A stretch of 64,000 nucleotides of DNA, from the NCBI GenBank assembly GCA_001839685.1, contig MLAK01000636.1, positions 1 to 64,000 of the forward strand. Direction: 5' to 3'. Numbering within the stretch: the stretch's first letter is position 1; the number at the start of each line of letters is the position of its first letter. This document shows positions 51,238 through 60,495 of the stretch, in pieces. The position numbers and the translations under genes were made by a program. The notes under the pieces were generated by a model. It saw only the letters and a list, made by a program, of their open reading frames with translations. It was not told where the DNA came from and did not search any database. This stretch comes from Tritrichomonas foetus (Eukaryota; Parabasalia; Tritrichomonadida; Tritrichomonadidae).

Positions 51238-52500
51238 ATGATGAAGAACCTTGCATTGAGTCGAAAAACCACGCTGCCTTGTCTAATTCCACCTCAGGCG
51301 AAACATTATCCTCTCAAAAACCCCGCCGAAATATCAAGCCGGTCAATAGCGAATAATTTGCAATTATTTAAACGACTCAGTATGACGAGCTCTCAGTTTC
51401 ACAAAAAGTTGTTAGCTTCTTCTCGCAATCTAACTGTCAGCACACGAAAAGTTATCGTTAAGATATTCTCAAAATGGGGATCATCGAAATATGTTGAATG
51501 CACAGAAATCAACGCAATGAATGAATCCATGAAATCTCTGCCAATTGATAGTGTTGACATCTATCCAAAAGAAAAATGGAATGAAACATTGTCCAATTTA
51601 ATAAATCATAAAATTTCTGAAGATGACGGTTGGAAATGTGAATTTGAAAACTCTTCTGAAAATTGTAATAATAATATAAATATTTCTGATATTTCTGAAA
51701 TAATGAGCTATGATACAAGCGTTTTTCATACTCAGAATTTCATTTGTTTAATTTTCAAGGTTCACGCTGATCAGCCAGTTTCTTATTTAAGATTCTTTTC
51801 TAACAGTGAAAACTTCATAAAAGATGTGGAAGTGTGGGAAGAGGGAAGGTTATGTTATAGAGGTGAAATTTCACGTGAATTTGGAGCGGTTATTCATTTA
51901 AATCCAACTCCATATAATATAACAAGAAGACTTTCGAATATTTTATTTGATGCAAATGAATTAAAATATTCACGTGATTGTTATGGAATTATTCCACAAA
52001 TTTTCGCCAAAACAGTCACTTTCACATTCTTTGAGAACTATTCGTCTGATCCAGAAAAGAAAAATATCTTCGGATTAAATGAAGTTCAATTTTTTGATAA
52101 TGAGAAAAATTTAATCCCTGAAGAAGCAATCGAAAAAGTTGTGTATGAAAAATGTAATTTTGTAGAATCTTGTAAGTATCCTGTAGAACCACCAATTTTG
52201 CTCTGTTCATGGTGCATTCGTGGATTTGAAGGAATGACGCCTAAATTAACGGTTACTTTTCGCCAAAAGTATGCAATTTCAAAGATTCGGATAGTAAATC
52301 TTTCTGCACTTGAGTATTCAACCGAATATGGAGTTGCCAAAATGAAAATCGATCTGGAGGGACAAACTTTGTTCATTGGAAAATTGTTCCAAGACATGCT
52401 TAGAAAAGATTCTTGGAAGGCTGAAAATTATGTATTCATAAACGATTTAACACATCGAAAATGCCAACAAAATAACAACAAAGAAAAAGTTGAAGAATAA
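51238..52500 (+). CDS. KATNIP (KIAA0556)-like protein with DUF4457-type domain
   Basis: 420 residues. A basic, serine-rich N-terminus of about 70 residues is followed by beta-sandwich-like repeats. Two units carry the KATNIP/DUF4457 pattern: VSYLRFFSNSENFIKDVEVWEEG...YRGEI (about 180-225) and ISKIRIVNLSALEYSTEYGVAKMKI...FIGKL (about 345-380). Between them lies IFGLNEVQFFDNEKNLI (about 280-297), the family's GL-x-x-(I/V)-x-x-(F/L)-D-x-x segment. Human KATNIP binds microtubules and katanin at the base of cilia. The protein here is much shorter than animal KATNIP (about 1600 residues) and appears to hold a single DUF4457-like region. A flagellum/basal-body role is inferred from the family. Two ATGs are adjacent at 51238 and 51241. 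Confidence 0.6.
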   Translation: MMKNLALSRKTTLPCLIPPQAKHYPLKNPAEISSRSIANNLQLFKRLSMTSSQFHKKLLASSRNLTVSTRKVIVKIFSKWGSSKYVECTEINAMNESMKSLPIDSVDIYPKEKWNETLSNLINHKISEDDGWKCEFENSSENCNNNINISDISEIMSYDTSVFHTQNFICLIFKVHADQPVSYLRFFSNSENFIKDVEVWEEGRLCYRGEISREFGAVIHLNPTPYNITRRLSNILFDANELKYSRDCYGIIPQIFAKTVTFTFFENYSSDPEKKNIFGLNEVQFFDNEKNLIPEEAIEKVVYEKCNFVESCKYPVEPPILLCSWCIRGFEGMTPKLTVTFRQKYAISKIRIVNLSALEYSTEYGVAKMKIDLEGQTLFIGKLFQDMLRKDSWKAENYVFINDLTHRKCQQNNNKEKVEE

Positions 52501-53091
52501 TTTTCATTGATTCAAACAAGCCAACAACTTCAACTACCAAAACAAAATAATCAAAAAAAAAAAAAAAAAAAAAAAAAAATGATGAAGCTATTTTAATTAG
52601 TGTTGTGGTGTTCTGTATGATTTCTTGTATTATATATATTAATAAAATATTCACTATTATCTTAAAAATATTGTTTAAATATATTTTTATTTCTAAATAT
52701 ACTTGATTATCAAGACTGAAGGTTTAACACCAAAAATCGAATACTTGGGTTCAACGCTCCTTTTTCCATTCTGAAGTTTCATGTATGCAATAATATATAT
52801 GTATATATATATATTTAGATAGAGATGAACAAATATATAAAACGTGGGTGTGTTGATAGATATAAGATACAGAGAAAGTTTTTCTATCAGGCCAAATTCA
52901 GTTTTAATATTAATGAAGGTATTTCGACAAAATAATTATAGAGTATATTTTTCTTTAAATTCCTGTAAAATAGTTGACAAATGGAAAGAAAAAAGAAAAG
53001 AAATCCATAGCTATATTTTTATTAACATATATATTATATATCACTTTTTTCTATCTATTATTCTATCATATATGAAAGGAAAATTGGGAAA
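52501..53091. other. Intergenic between convergent genes, with poly-A and TA tracts
   Basis: A run of about 27 A at 52553-52579 lies some 50 bases after the KATNIP-like stop; TATA dinucleotide tract near 52793-52815. No gene supported. Confidence 0.6.
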
Positions 53092-56000
53092 TTACCAGAA
53101 CGGGCACCATCCGCTGTACATTTTACTAAAGCTGTAAATATTTATGGCTCTATTAATCAAAATTGTTGCTTGATCTTCCACAGAAAGTGGCTCTCCATTC
53201 GAAGTTTCAGGGAAATCATTTCCAGTCAACTTCTGGCGGATTTTCGCTTTAATTTCTTCATTGGATGAAACCAATTCTTCATGCCTGTATGATTCTCCAG
53301 TTTCTTTCACTATTTCTTTTATTGGTTCATTTGGTTTCGATATATCTTTTGATGAAAATGGAAGAGATTCATCACCAACCCATGCAATTTGTGATTCTTC
53401 AACAACATCAGGATCAATTAAAGGTTCATGAACGAAAATTGAAATAACATTTAACAAAACTTCTCGATTTTCTCTTAAAATTGAACTCATATTTACGAAA
53501 CTAGTCTTAAAAATGCCTCGAACTCCACCAGCACCTAAAGCTTTCACCATCATTCTGGTGAGACGGAATGGAACAACTTCTGGAAGGTATTTCCTTAAGG
53601 CTGCTCGATCAAAAGAGTCACCAAAGTCAATATGAACAACTTTCCCAGAATTTCGATCAATTAATAGGTTCGAAGGATGTCTGTCACCCAATCCGATAAC
53701 GTATCCAACAATAGAGGTAATTGCGGTAGAAATAGAATATGTTTGAACTTGTTTAAGCCAAGTTTCCGCATTTGGCGCTTTAAGCCAGAAGAAATCAGCC
53801 AAATCAGTATCAGGAATACTATCAAAGACTTTTTCTAAAATAGCTACCTTTTGAATTGGTAGTAAAATATCATAGCCACCATTTGCAAGATCATCAATCA
53901 TGATGTATTCATCCATTGGATCTCGGTGATGAAGTCTTCGGAATTGTTCGATTACAGCTCGTAAGGTATCTGTTCCAGTTGCCCATTGAACAAGTCCATG
54001 GCTCATTGAAAGGGGGATTACACTAACTGTCTGAATTGGATTTCCATTTAATAAAGATGAATCTTTCATTAGTAATGAATTAATCATTCTAAAGAATTGC
54101 ATAATACGTTCGTCAAGACGTAAATCTTCATGGCCTTTCAGTAAATATTGATAGAAGTTTCCATCTTCACCTTTAATAACTACATCTTTTGGCTGTTGCT
54201 TAGACATATAAACAGAAAGTTGTCCAACAAAGAATTTAATGCGATTTACAGGCTTATTTGGTTTATAAGTTCCAAAGACAGCAATCATAAAGTCATTTTT
54301 ACGTGCAAGTTCATCCGAAATTGCAGAAAGTTGAATTGTGCGAGTTCTTTTTAGTTCTTCAGATAATGAATCTTGCATTGATTTACACCATTGTGCAAGC
54401 TGATTAATACAACTTGAATTTCCTGGTGTATAAATTTTAAGGATTTGTTCAAGCATAGTTATATTCTTAGAATACTGGGAAATAAACTGCGTATGAAGTT
54501 CACAAGATGGATGAGAAACCATAGAAATGATTGATTTCAAAATATTTATCATTTTCCCAAATTCATGATTTTGGTAGAGATCAAACACATCGGTAATTTT
54601 TTGAACAACTTTTTCATTCCATGTAACGGCAGCACGAAGTAAAGAACTTCTAATAAGTTGAACTTCATTGAAGATTTCAGGCAACTTCGCATGAAGTCTA
54701 TCTAAAATCTCACCAGCTGCTTTGGCGCGAGCAACAATTCGTGATCGTCGTAAAACATTCAAAGAAAAAACTAAATCATGGAAATGAACTTCAAGTAGTG
54801 AAAACACTAAATTATGAACAAATGATCTTACTTTATCATCGTTATGAGATAATTGTATTTGGATTTGTGGTGATGCAGCCAAAAGCAATTTTGAGGGTAA
54901 ATTTTGAATCATTTCATAAGTTTGCATGAAAATTTCATCGTTTCCTGCATGTTCAAAGAAAATGTTTAACATTTGAACACCATCTGGGAAAGATGGTGAT
55001 AATTTTGCACAGCGTGAAAGGGCAGTAATTGCATTAATTGCATACTTAACTTTTCTTTCAGGATCAAAAGTAATTAATGAAACATTTACATCACTCCATT
55101 TACGAATCATATCAATTTGTGTAGTATGCATGATTAATTCTTTATAAATAGGTGATGGAAGGACAAGAGATGATTTTACAAGATATTTCTTATCAACTGG
55201 CTTGGTATTTTTAATGATTTTAGAATCGTCAATTTCATTAATAGTTGTAATTAAGTGATTATATGCATCTCTCAGGTTTTGGAGATTTTCTCCATCATGT
55301 TCAAGTAACCATGATGAATAAAAGAAGTTTGCACGAAGTAACATATTACCTTGGAATGATAAAGTATGATTTCTTACTTCTTGAATAGCTTCATCATATT
55401 GACCAACATTCCACAAAGCGATTGAATGACAGAGCTTTTGCGCATCAGGAGAATTTTCTGGATCAAATTTTGGAAAAAGAATATTAAATGCATTTAAGTG
55501 AATTTGTTGACCAAGAGTTGCTCCGCGAAGGCTAAAGAATTGAACAAGTGTATCATCACGAACTGATGTTGCACGAACTTGATTAGGTAAAATTGCATTC
55601 CATTGATTAAAGTCTCTTTTGGCAGTCTTCAATCTTTGGTTCCATACTTCATTAACAAAAGTTCTTCGTTCAGGATTTTTCAGCCACTCTCTCATTTCAC
55701 TGATTTCAATCAATTCTTGGCATGCCAACATTGTTCCTTGATGGATTTGTTGGTTGTCTGCCCAGAATGCAACTGGCCTAGATGCCAAAAGTGAAAATGA
55801 CGTACTTATTTGTGAATCTACTTTATCATATTCCTCATTATGTAAAGCGACAACTGAAGATAAAACACGACATCTCCATGAATCATCAGGTGCAAACTTC
55901 AAAGCATGAGCTAAATCATCCCATCGTCCTAAATGAAGAGCTGCTTCAGCAAAATAAGGAGCTGCAATTCTTTTCTGTTGAACTTCAAGTTGAGAAAATT

Positions 56001-59000
56001 CACTTTGAAGTTCCATTAATCGCTCCCATTTAGATAAAGCTGCAAGTGATTCAACTAATCCAATATACGATTGGAAAGAATGCGTTGTTTCAAATTGCTC
56101 TTGGCAAATTGGCTCAACTTGATCCCACATTCTTAATTTCGCTAAGACATCTGGGCGTGACAGTGTTGGTGAAATTTTACGACACTTTTCCCAAACTCCA
56201 ACAGCATTTTGCCACTGACCAATGGGAACATAAATATCAATCAAGTTATTCACAACTTGAGCAAAATTCGAAGTATTCGAAGAAATTTTTTGTTGTTGTT
56301 CAAAAATACGTTGTTGAAGTCGTAAAGCATAAGCCATGCTTCCATATCTTGTACAAGCTTTAACTAAATCAGCTGTAGGAATATTCATTGGTTGTTCAAC
56401 TTTATCCATAAAAACGATTAGGTTAATAATATCTCGCGCTATTGATTCATAGTTATCAGCGGTACTCAAAAGTTGTTTGAAGAAATCTGAGAGTTGTTGT
56501 CTAGCTTCGAATTCTAATTTTCTCCAAACGCATAAGAATGCAACATTAAAGAGCTTTTTTGCCAGTGGACGATAAGAAGTTGCAAGAGATGTACAAGCAC
56601 GAATTGGCTGTGATGGCGAATTCGAAATAATACAAAGTATGAATGAATTGAGCCATCCTTCAAGATGTCTTCCCATGTGATCAGCATCATTAGTTTTAGC
56701 AATAATTGCATCTGCAGAAAACAATTTGTTAGGGTCGATAGTCATTGTTGGTGCAGGAGGTGGTGGATTGTTGATATTAAGTGGATGGAAGCAATCACCA
56801 TATTTACCTTGTGATACATTTGCGACTAACTGCTTAAGTTCTTTCGTTTCAAGTTTTTCTTTCTTAAGGAAGTCTAAAATAGGTTGTGCATTCATCAAGA
56901 ATGAAAGCCCTTGCGATTTTAAGATGGTGTAAAGAAGATCAAAGGCTGTAGAAATTGTTTTAGGGTCATTTCTAAGATGTTTCAAACTATAACGAAGAGA
57001 TCTTGCAATTGGACCAAGATATGGCAATAAATCAACACTTTTTGTTAAATCAATGAGTGTTTCAAGTGCATGTATTCTTACTCCAGGTAATGTCTGTTCA
57101 GTAATTATTGCATCACAAATTTGAGGAATTGTTAAGTAAAGCAAATCAGCAGAATAAACACCAATCAGGCCAAATGCTTTAAGAACTTTACTACAAATTA
57201 AAGCATCTGTAGTTTTCTTATTCTCAAGTGTCACAACAAGTAAACAAATTGTTTCAGATGCATATGGTGAGTACCCATCACGAACTGCTGTTAAAAGTGC
57301 CAAAATCAAATCAATAAATAATAAAGCATTTGTATCATTATATCTTGTATGAATAAATTCTAAAGAACGTTTCAAAAACGGTGATGCATTGTGCGTAGAA
57401 TTAGAAATTAATGAGGAAAACAAAGGAAGTAAAGTCTGGATTTCATTATCAGATCCTCTTTCAAGGACAGTTAAAAGACGTGCAATAAAATCATCAAAGT
57501 ATGAAAGAACAGTCATCTTTGGATGATGAAGTACATCAACCAAAGCACGAACAATATCTTCATATAATTCTTGAAGACTATCATTATTAAACAATTCTAA
57601 TAATGAGCTAGAAACAAATGATAAATAATAAGGTTCAATTGTATTTGGATTTAAAAGCAGTGCATCATCCAAAATTCCTTCTTGATCTCGTGTTGGATGG
57701 AAAAACATCCTTGCTAATTCACCATCCATATTTGCAGGTGCTTGTGTACCTTTTGGCTGAGGCCTTTGATGTACTTCTGCAATACCTATTGCACCAAGAA
57801 CTTTCAAAACTGCCATTCTTCCTTTGCGACTGCGAGTTTGTGCTAAGAAAGTAGAACATGTTGATAGAATTAATGGAACTTGAATTCTATATTCAATTGT
57901 TGAAGCAGGTGCACTCAATAAAACAAAGAATAATTCAAAAATAAACAAAGTTAATAAACGATGTTCATAAGATAAAACAATATCACAAAGGATTGGAATA
58001 AGTTCATAAGCATGCTTCGAAACAGCTTCAGGGTCCATTGGTGCCAATAAGCAAATTGAGTCAGTGACACCTATTAATATTGAAGTTTGTGCATCTTCTT
58101 CTAAAAAGTTTTCAAACTGTGCTTTGGGATTATAATTCTTGAATATATTCATAAAAATATCCATCAAACTACCAGAATATGCTTTAATTGATATTTCGCA
58201 TGCCTGAATCAAAACTGGTAAACCACGAATAGTTCTTGCCCGTTTACGAATTGATGTAATTTTACGAATAACAAAGAAAGAATCCAACATTGCAGATCTT
58301 GTTAATGAAGTGATTGCCATTGGATTCATATGGGCCAATTTTTTCAAGAGTTTATAGAATAATTCTCTCACAGTTGATGAATCATCATTAATAAAGATTT
58401 GATAATATTTATGGAAATCTGGTCCAGCTAAAGATTCATCAACATTATCAATTAAAGCTTGAAGTATTGCACAACGAACACGAATAGATGGCTCATAAAT
58501 CGCCAATTGTAAAAACTTTTTCGATGTTTCTTCAACTGTGATAATATCAGTACTCTTTATAATGTTGTAAATTGCATTTGGTACAGCACAACGAGTTGCA
58601 ATGGATTGAACAACAGCAAGTTGCCAAACAGCGTTCATTAATTGTTCATGGTTATACATGGCTTCATTTGGTAATTTAGCAATTATTTCTAAAGCCACAA
58701 CATTTTTTGTACCATCTAATTCTTTAATTAATCTTGAACAAAGTTGCTCAGGAAGATCTTTGAAAAAGTCCCAGCTACACTTTGTTAAAGCAACAAAGAA
58801 ATTTTTAAAATCTTCTGATAATGGTAACGAAATTAAAATTTGAAGGAATTCTATATCAATTGGTAAAACTCGATTTTGAAAATACTTAATTAAAGTTGTT
58901 AATAATCGAAAAGCACAATCTGGCTCTTCTTTAATCAAATCACGAGCAAATACTTTCATTTCTTCGATTTTTTCAACAATAAAATCAGGTACAAATTTAC

Positions 59001-59985
59001 ACAATCTGCATAAACTTTTTGTAACTTCAAATGGAAATTCGAGTAATAGATCATTTGTTTGACCAAAAAGTTCTTCAGCAATACAGTCAATGAAAGAACT
59101 TGGATTTACTTGGGCAAGTGAAGATATAACTACATAGGCTTGTCCCTGAACCAAAAGCGGTCGATCTTCAACCAATTCAGTAATGTTTTTTAATACATTT
59201 ATAAAAATTGGAACAAAATATGCAGGATATCCATTAACAAGTTCGTCGAACATGCAAAGTGCGCCATATTGACGAATCGGATCATCAAAAAATAATAATT
59301 TAAGAAAAACTTTCGAAAAGAAACTCATGTAGTTATCCAAATCATTTCTAACAAACCTGATGATTGCTCTCGTGTAGCTTGAGATAGCCATAGCAGTGCC
59401 ATTTAAAACAAGTAAAGAAGGATGAGAAACCAACGACCATATCGCAGTTTGTAATTGACTAAAATATGTAACAGCTATACTTCCCGCATTGAAAGAAACA
59501 GCATCAAGCATATGAGCGGCAGCAAGGGGCCTCGCCCTTCTTCCCTTCGAGCGAGTCCAGCTCAGTGCCCGAATAAATAATTGGGCGGCATATCTGGACT
59601 TGTCAGAATTTGGGTGTTCAATTAAACGGCCGACACACCAACTAGTAAATTTAATATATTCAATATCGATTTGCGGAATGACTCGATCGAAAACGTTGGT
59701 CAGATCTCGAAATTCGTGATATCCGAATTGATGGAGGCAAACAACGCCAATTGCAGCGCGGATTGAATTTGTCGTTCGTGGATCCCTCGCCAGTTGAAGT
59801 AATAAGTCGAAATACTTTTCAACATATGATTTGAAATCTGTGTTGGACTGTCTAACCATTTCAAGATAAAATCCATGGTAATAAGCATCATAAGTTTTCA
59901 GCATTTGCGGAAATTTGGCAGGAATGGGCAAATCTTGAAGATTCATTTTTACTTTTGAAAAGGGGATTTGAGAGATGAACTTCAT
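53092..59985 (-). CDS. TOR: TOR (target of rapamycin) kinase
   Basis: 2297 residues with the full TOR architecture. N-terminal HEAT repeats (about 1-1130) are followed by the FAT region (about 1150-1720), an FRB-like four-helix segment (about 1775-1885), the PIKK kinase domain (about 1910-2170) and a C-terminal FATC of about 33 residues ending GWCPFW. Kinase motifs are intact: LLKGHEDLRLDERIMQFF, catalytic loop GLGDRHPSNLL and HIDFGDSFD. The FATC ending is almost identical to TOR rather than ATM/ATR/TRRAP. TOR integrates nutrient signals to control growth and autophagy. In the FRB the serine contacted by FKBP-rapamycin (human Ser2035) is Phe1801, and the position of human Trp2101 aligns with Ala1864 or nearby. 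The ATG at 59985 is used; a second ATG at 59946 is an alternative. Confidence 0.95.
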   Translation of the reverse strand: MKFISQIPFSKVKMNLQDLPIPAKFPQMLKTYDAYYHGFYLEMVRQSNTDFKSYVEKYFDLLLQLARDPRTTNSIRAAIGVVCLHQFGYHEFRDLTNVFDRVIPQIDIEYIKFTSWCVGRLIEHPNSDKSRYAAQLFIRALSWTRSKGRRARPLAAAHMLDAVSFNAGSIAVTYFSQLQTAIWSLVSHPSLLVLNGTAMAISSYTRAIIRFVRNDLDNYMSFFSKVFLKLLFFDDPIRQYGALCMFDELVNGYPAYFVPIFINVLKNITELVEDRPLLVQGQAYVVISSLAQVNPSSFIDCIAEELFGQTNDLLLEFPFEVTKSLCRLCKFVPDFIVEKIEEMKVFARDLIKEEPDCAFRLLTTLIKYFQNRVLPIDIEFLQILISLPLSEDFKNFFVALTKCSWDFFKDLPEQLCSRLIKELDGTKNVVALEIIAKLPNEAMYNHEQLMNAVWQLAVVQSIATRCAVPNAIYNIIKSTDIITVEETSKKFLQLAIYEPSIRVRCAILQALIDNVDESLAGPDFHKYYQIFINDDSSTVRELFYKLLKKLAHMNPMAITSLTRSAMLDSFFVIRKITSIRKRARTIRGLPVLIQACEISIKAYSGSLMDIFMNIFKNYNPKAQFENFLEEDAQTSILIGVTDSICLLAPMDPEAVSKHAYELIPILCDIVLSYEHRLLTLFIFELFFVLLSAPASTIEYRIQVPLILSTCSTFLAQTRSRKGRMAVLKVLGAIGIAEVHQRPQPKGTQAPANMDGELARMFFHPTRDQEGILDDALLLNPNTIEPYYLSFVSSSLLELFNNDSLQELYEDIVRALVDVLHHPKMTVLSYFDDFIARLLTVLERGSDNEIQTLLPLFSSLISNSTHNASPFLKRSLEFIHTRYNDTNALLFIDLILALLTAVRDGYSPYASETICLLVVTLENKKTTDALICSKVLKAFGLIGVYSADLLYLTIPQICDAIITEQTLPGVRIHALETLIDLTKSVDLLPYLGPIARSLRYSLKHLRNDPKTISTAFDLLYTILKSQGLSFLMNAQPILDFLKKEKLETKELKQLVANVSQGKYGDCFHPLNINNPPPPAPTMTIDPNKLFSADAIIAKTNDADHMGRHLEGWLNSFILCIISNSPSQPIRACTSLATSYRPLAKKLFNVAFLCVWRKLEFEARQQLSDFFKQLLSTADNYESIARDIINLIVFMDKVEQPMNIPTADLVKACTRYGSMAYALRLQQRIFEQQQKISSNTSNFAQVVNNLIDIYVPIGQWQNAVGVWEKCRKISPTLSRPDVLAKLRMWDQVEPICQEQFETTHSFQSYIGLVESLAALSKWERLMELQSEFSQLEVQQKRIAAPYFAEAALHLGRWDDLAHALKFAPDDSWRCRVLSSVVALHNEEYDKVDSQISTSFSLLASRPVAFWADNQQIHQGTMLACQELIEISEMREWLKNPERRTFVNEVWNQRLKTAKRDFNQWNAILPNQVRATSVRDDTLVQFFSLRGATLGQQIHLNAFNILFPKFDPENSPDAQKLCHSIALWNVGQYDEAIQEVRNHTLSFQGNMLLRANFFYSSWLLEHDGENLQNLRDAYNHLITTINEIDDSKIIKNTKPVDKKYLVKSSLVLPSPIYKELIMHTTQIDMIRKWSDVNVSLITFDPERKVKYAINAITALSRCAKLSPSFPDGVQMLNIFFEHAGNDEIFMQTYEMIQNLPSKLLLAASPQIQIQLSHNDDKVRSFVHNLVFSLLEVHFHDLVFSLNVLRRSRIVARAKAAGEILDRLHAKLPEIFNEVQLIRSSLLRAAVTWNEKVVQKITDVFDLYQNHEFGKMINILKSIISMVSHPSCELHTQFISQYSKNITMLEQILKIYTPGNSSCINQLAQWCKSMQDSLSEELKRTRTIQLSAISDELARKNDFMIAVFGTYKPNKPVNRIKFFVGQLSVYMSKQQPKDVVIKGEDGNFYQYLLKGHEDLRLDERIMQFFRMINSLLMKDSSLLNGNPIQTVSVIPLSMSHGLVQWATGTDTLRAVIEQFRRLHHRDPMDEYIMIDDLANGGYDILLPIQKVAILEKVFDSIPDTDLADFFWLKAPNAETWLKQVQTYSISTAITSIVGYVIGLGDRHPSNLLIDRNSGKVVHIDFGDSFDRAALRKYLPEVVPFRLTRMMVKALGAGGVRGIFKTSFVNMSSILRENREVLLNVISIFVHEPLIDPDVVEESQIAWVGDESLPFSSKDISKPNEPIKEIVKETGESYRHEELVSSNEEIKAKIRQKLTGNDFPETSNGEPLSVEDQATILINRAINIYSFSKMYSGWCPFW

Positions 59986-60495
59986 TGTTATCAGAAAAGT
60001 TAATCACGCTGGAACTTTTTACATTGATAAATGGTCATTCTTTCTAATTCTTATTCTTGGAAAAAATGATCCTAAAGCAAAAATATCTTAGCCAGCATTA
60101 TAAGAGATTATTGGAAATGTAAAAAAAAGTATATGTTTTTATAAAAGTCATACATTCTTATATTATATTTCAAGAACTTAACATTAGTTAATGAAGAAAG
60201 TGTTAACTATTGTGGCCAGAAACGTGCTCATGAAACATATGTAGAAATCGCAATAAATTCGGTGTATATCTCTGCAAAATGACCAAACTATTCATAGAAA
60301 ACTAAATAAAATATTTTTTCATTCGCGTATTCATGTATTGGTTTTCGGTTTTCCCACAATGACGAAAAAAATCAATGCATATAATTTGACATGGGAAATT
60401 GAAAAAGTTTTGATATGCTAAAAGATGAAGAAAAACCAATAAACTTTTTGTGAACTTTACAGAAAATAACAAATTGAAAAATCCATTAAAAAATA
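59986..60495. other. Shared divergent upstream region of TOR and the CARMIL-like gene
   Basis: About 510 bases separating two genes transcribed away from each other. No perfect TCA(C/T)(A/T) initiator adjacent to either ATG; CCATTAA at 60483-60489 precedes the CARMIL-like ATG and is one base off. No other gene seen. Confidence 0.5.
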
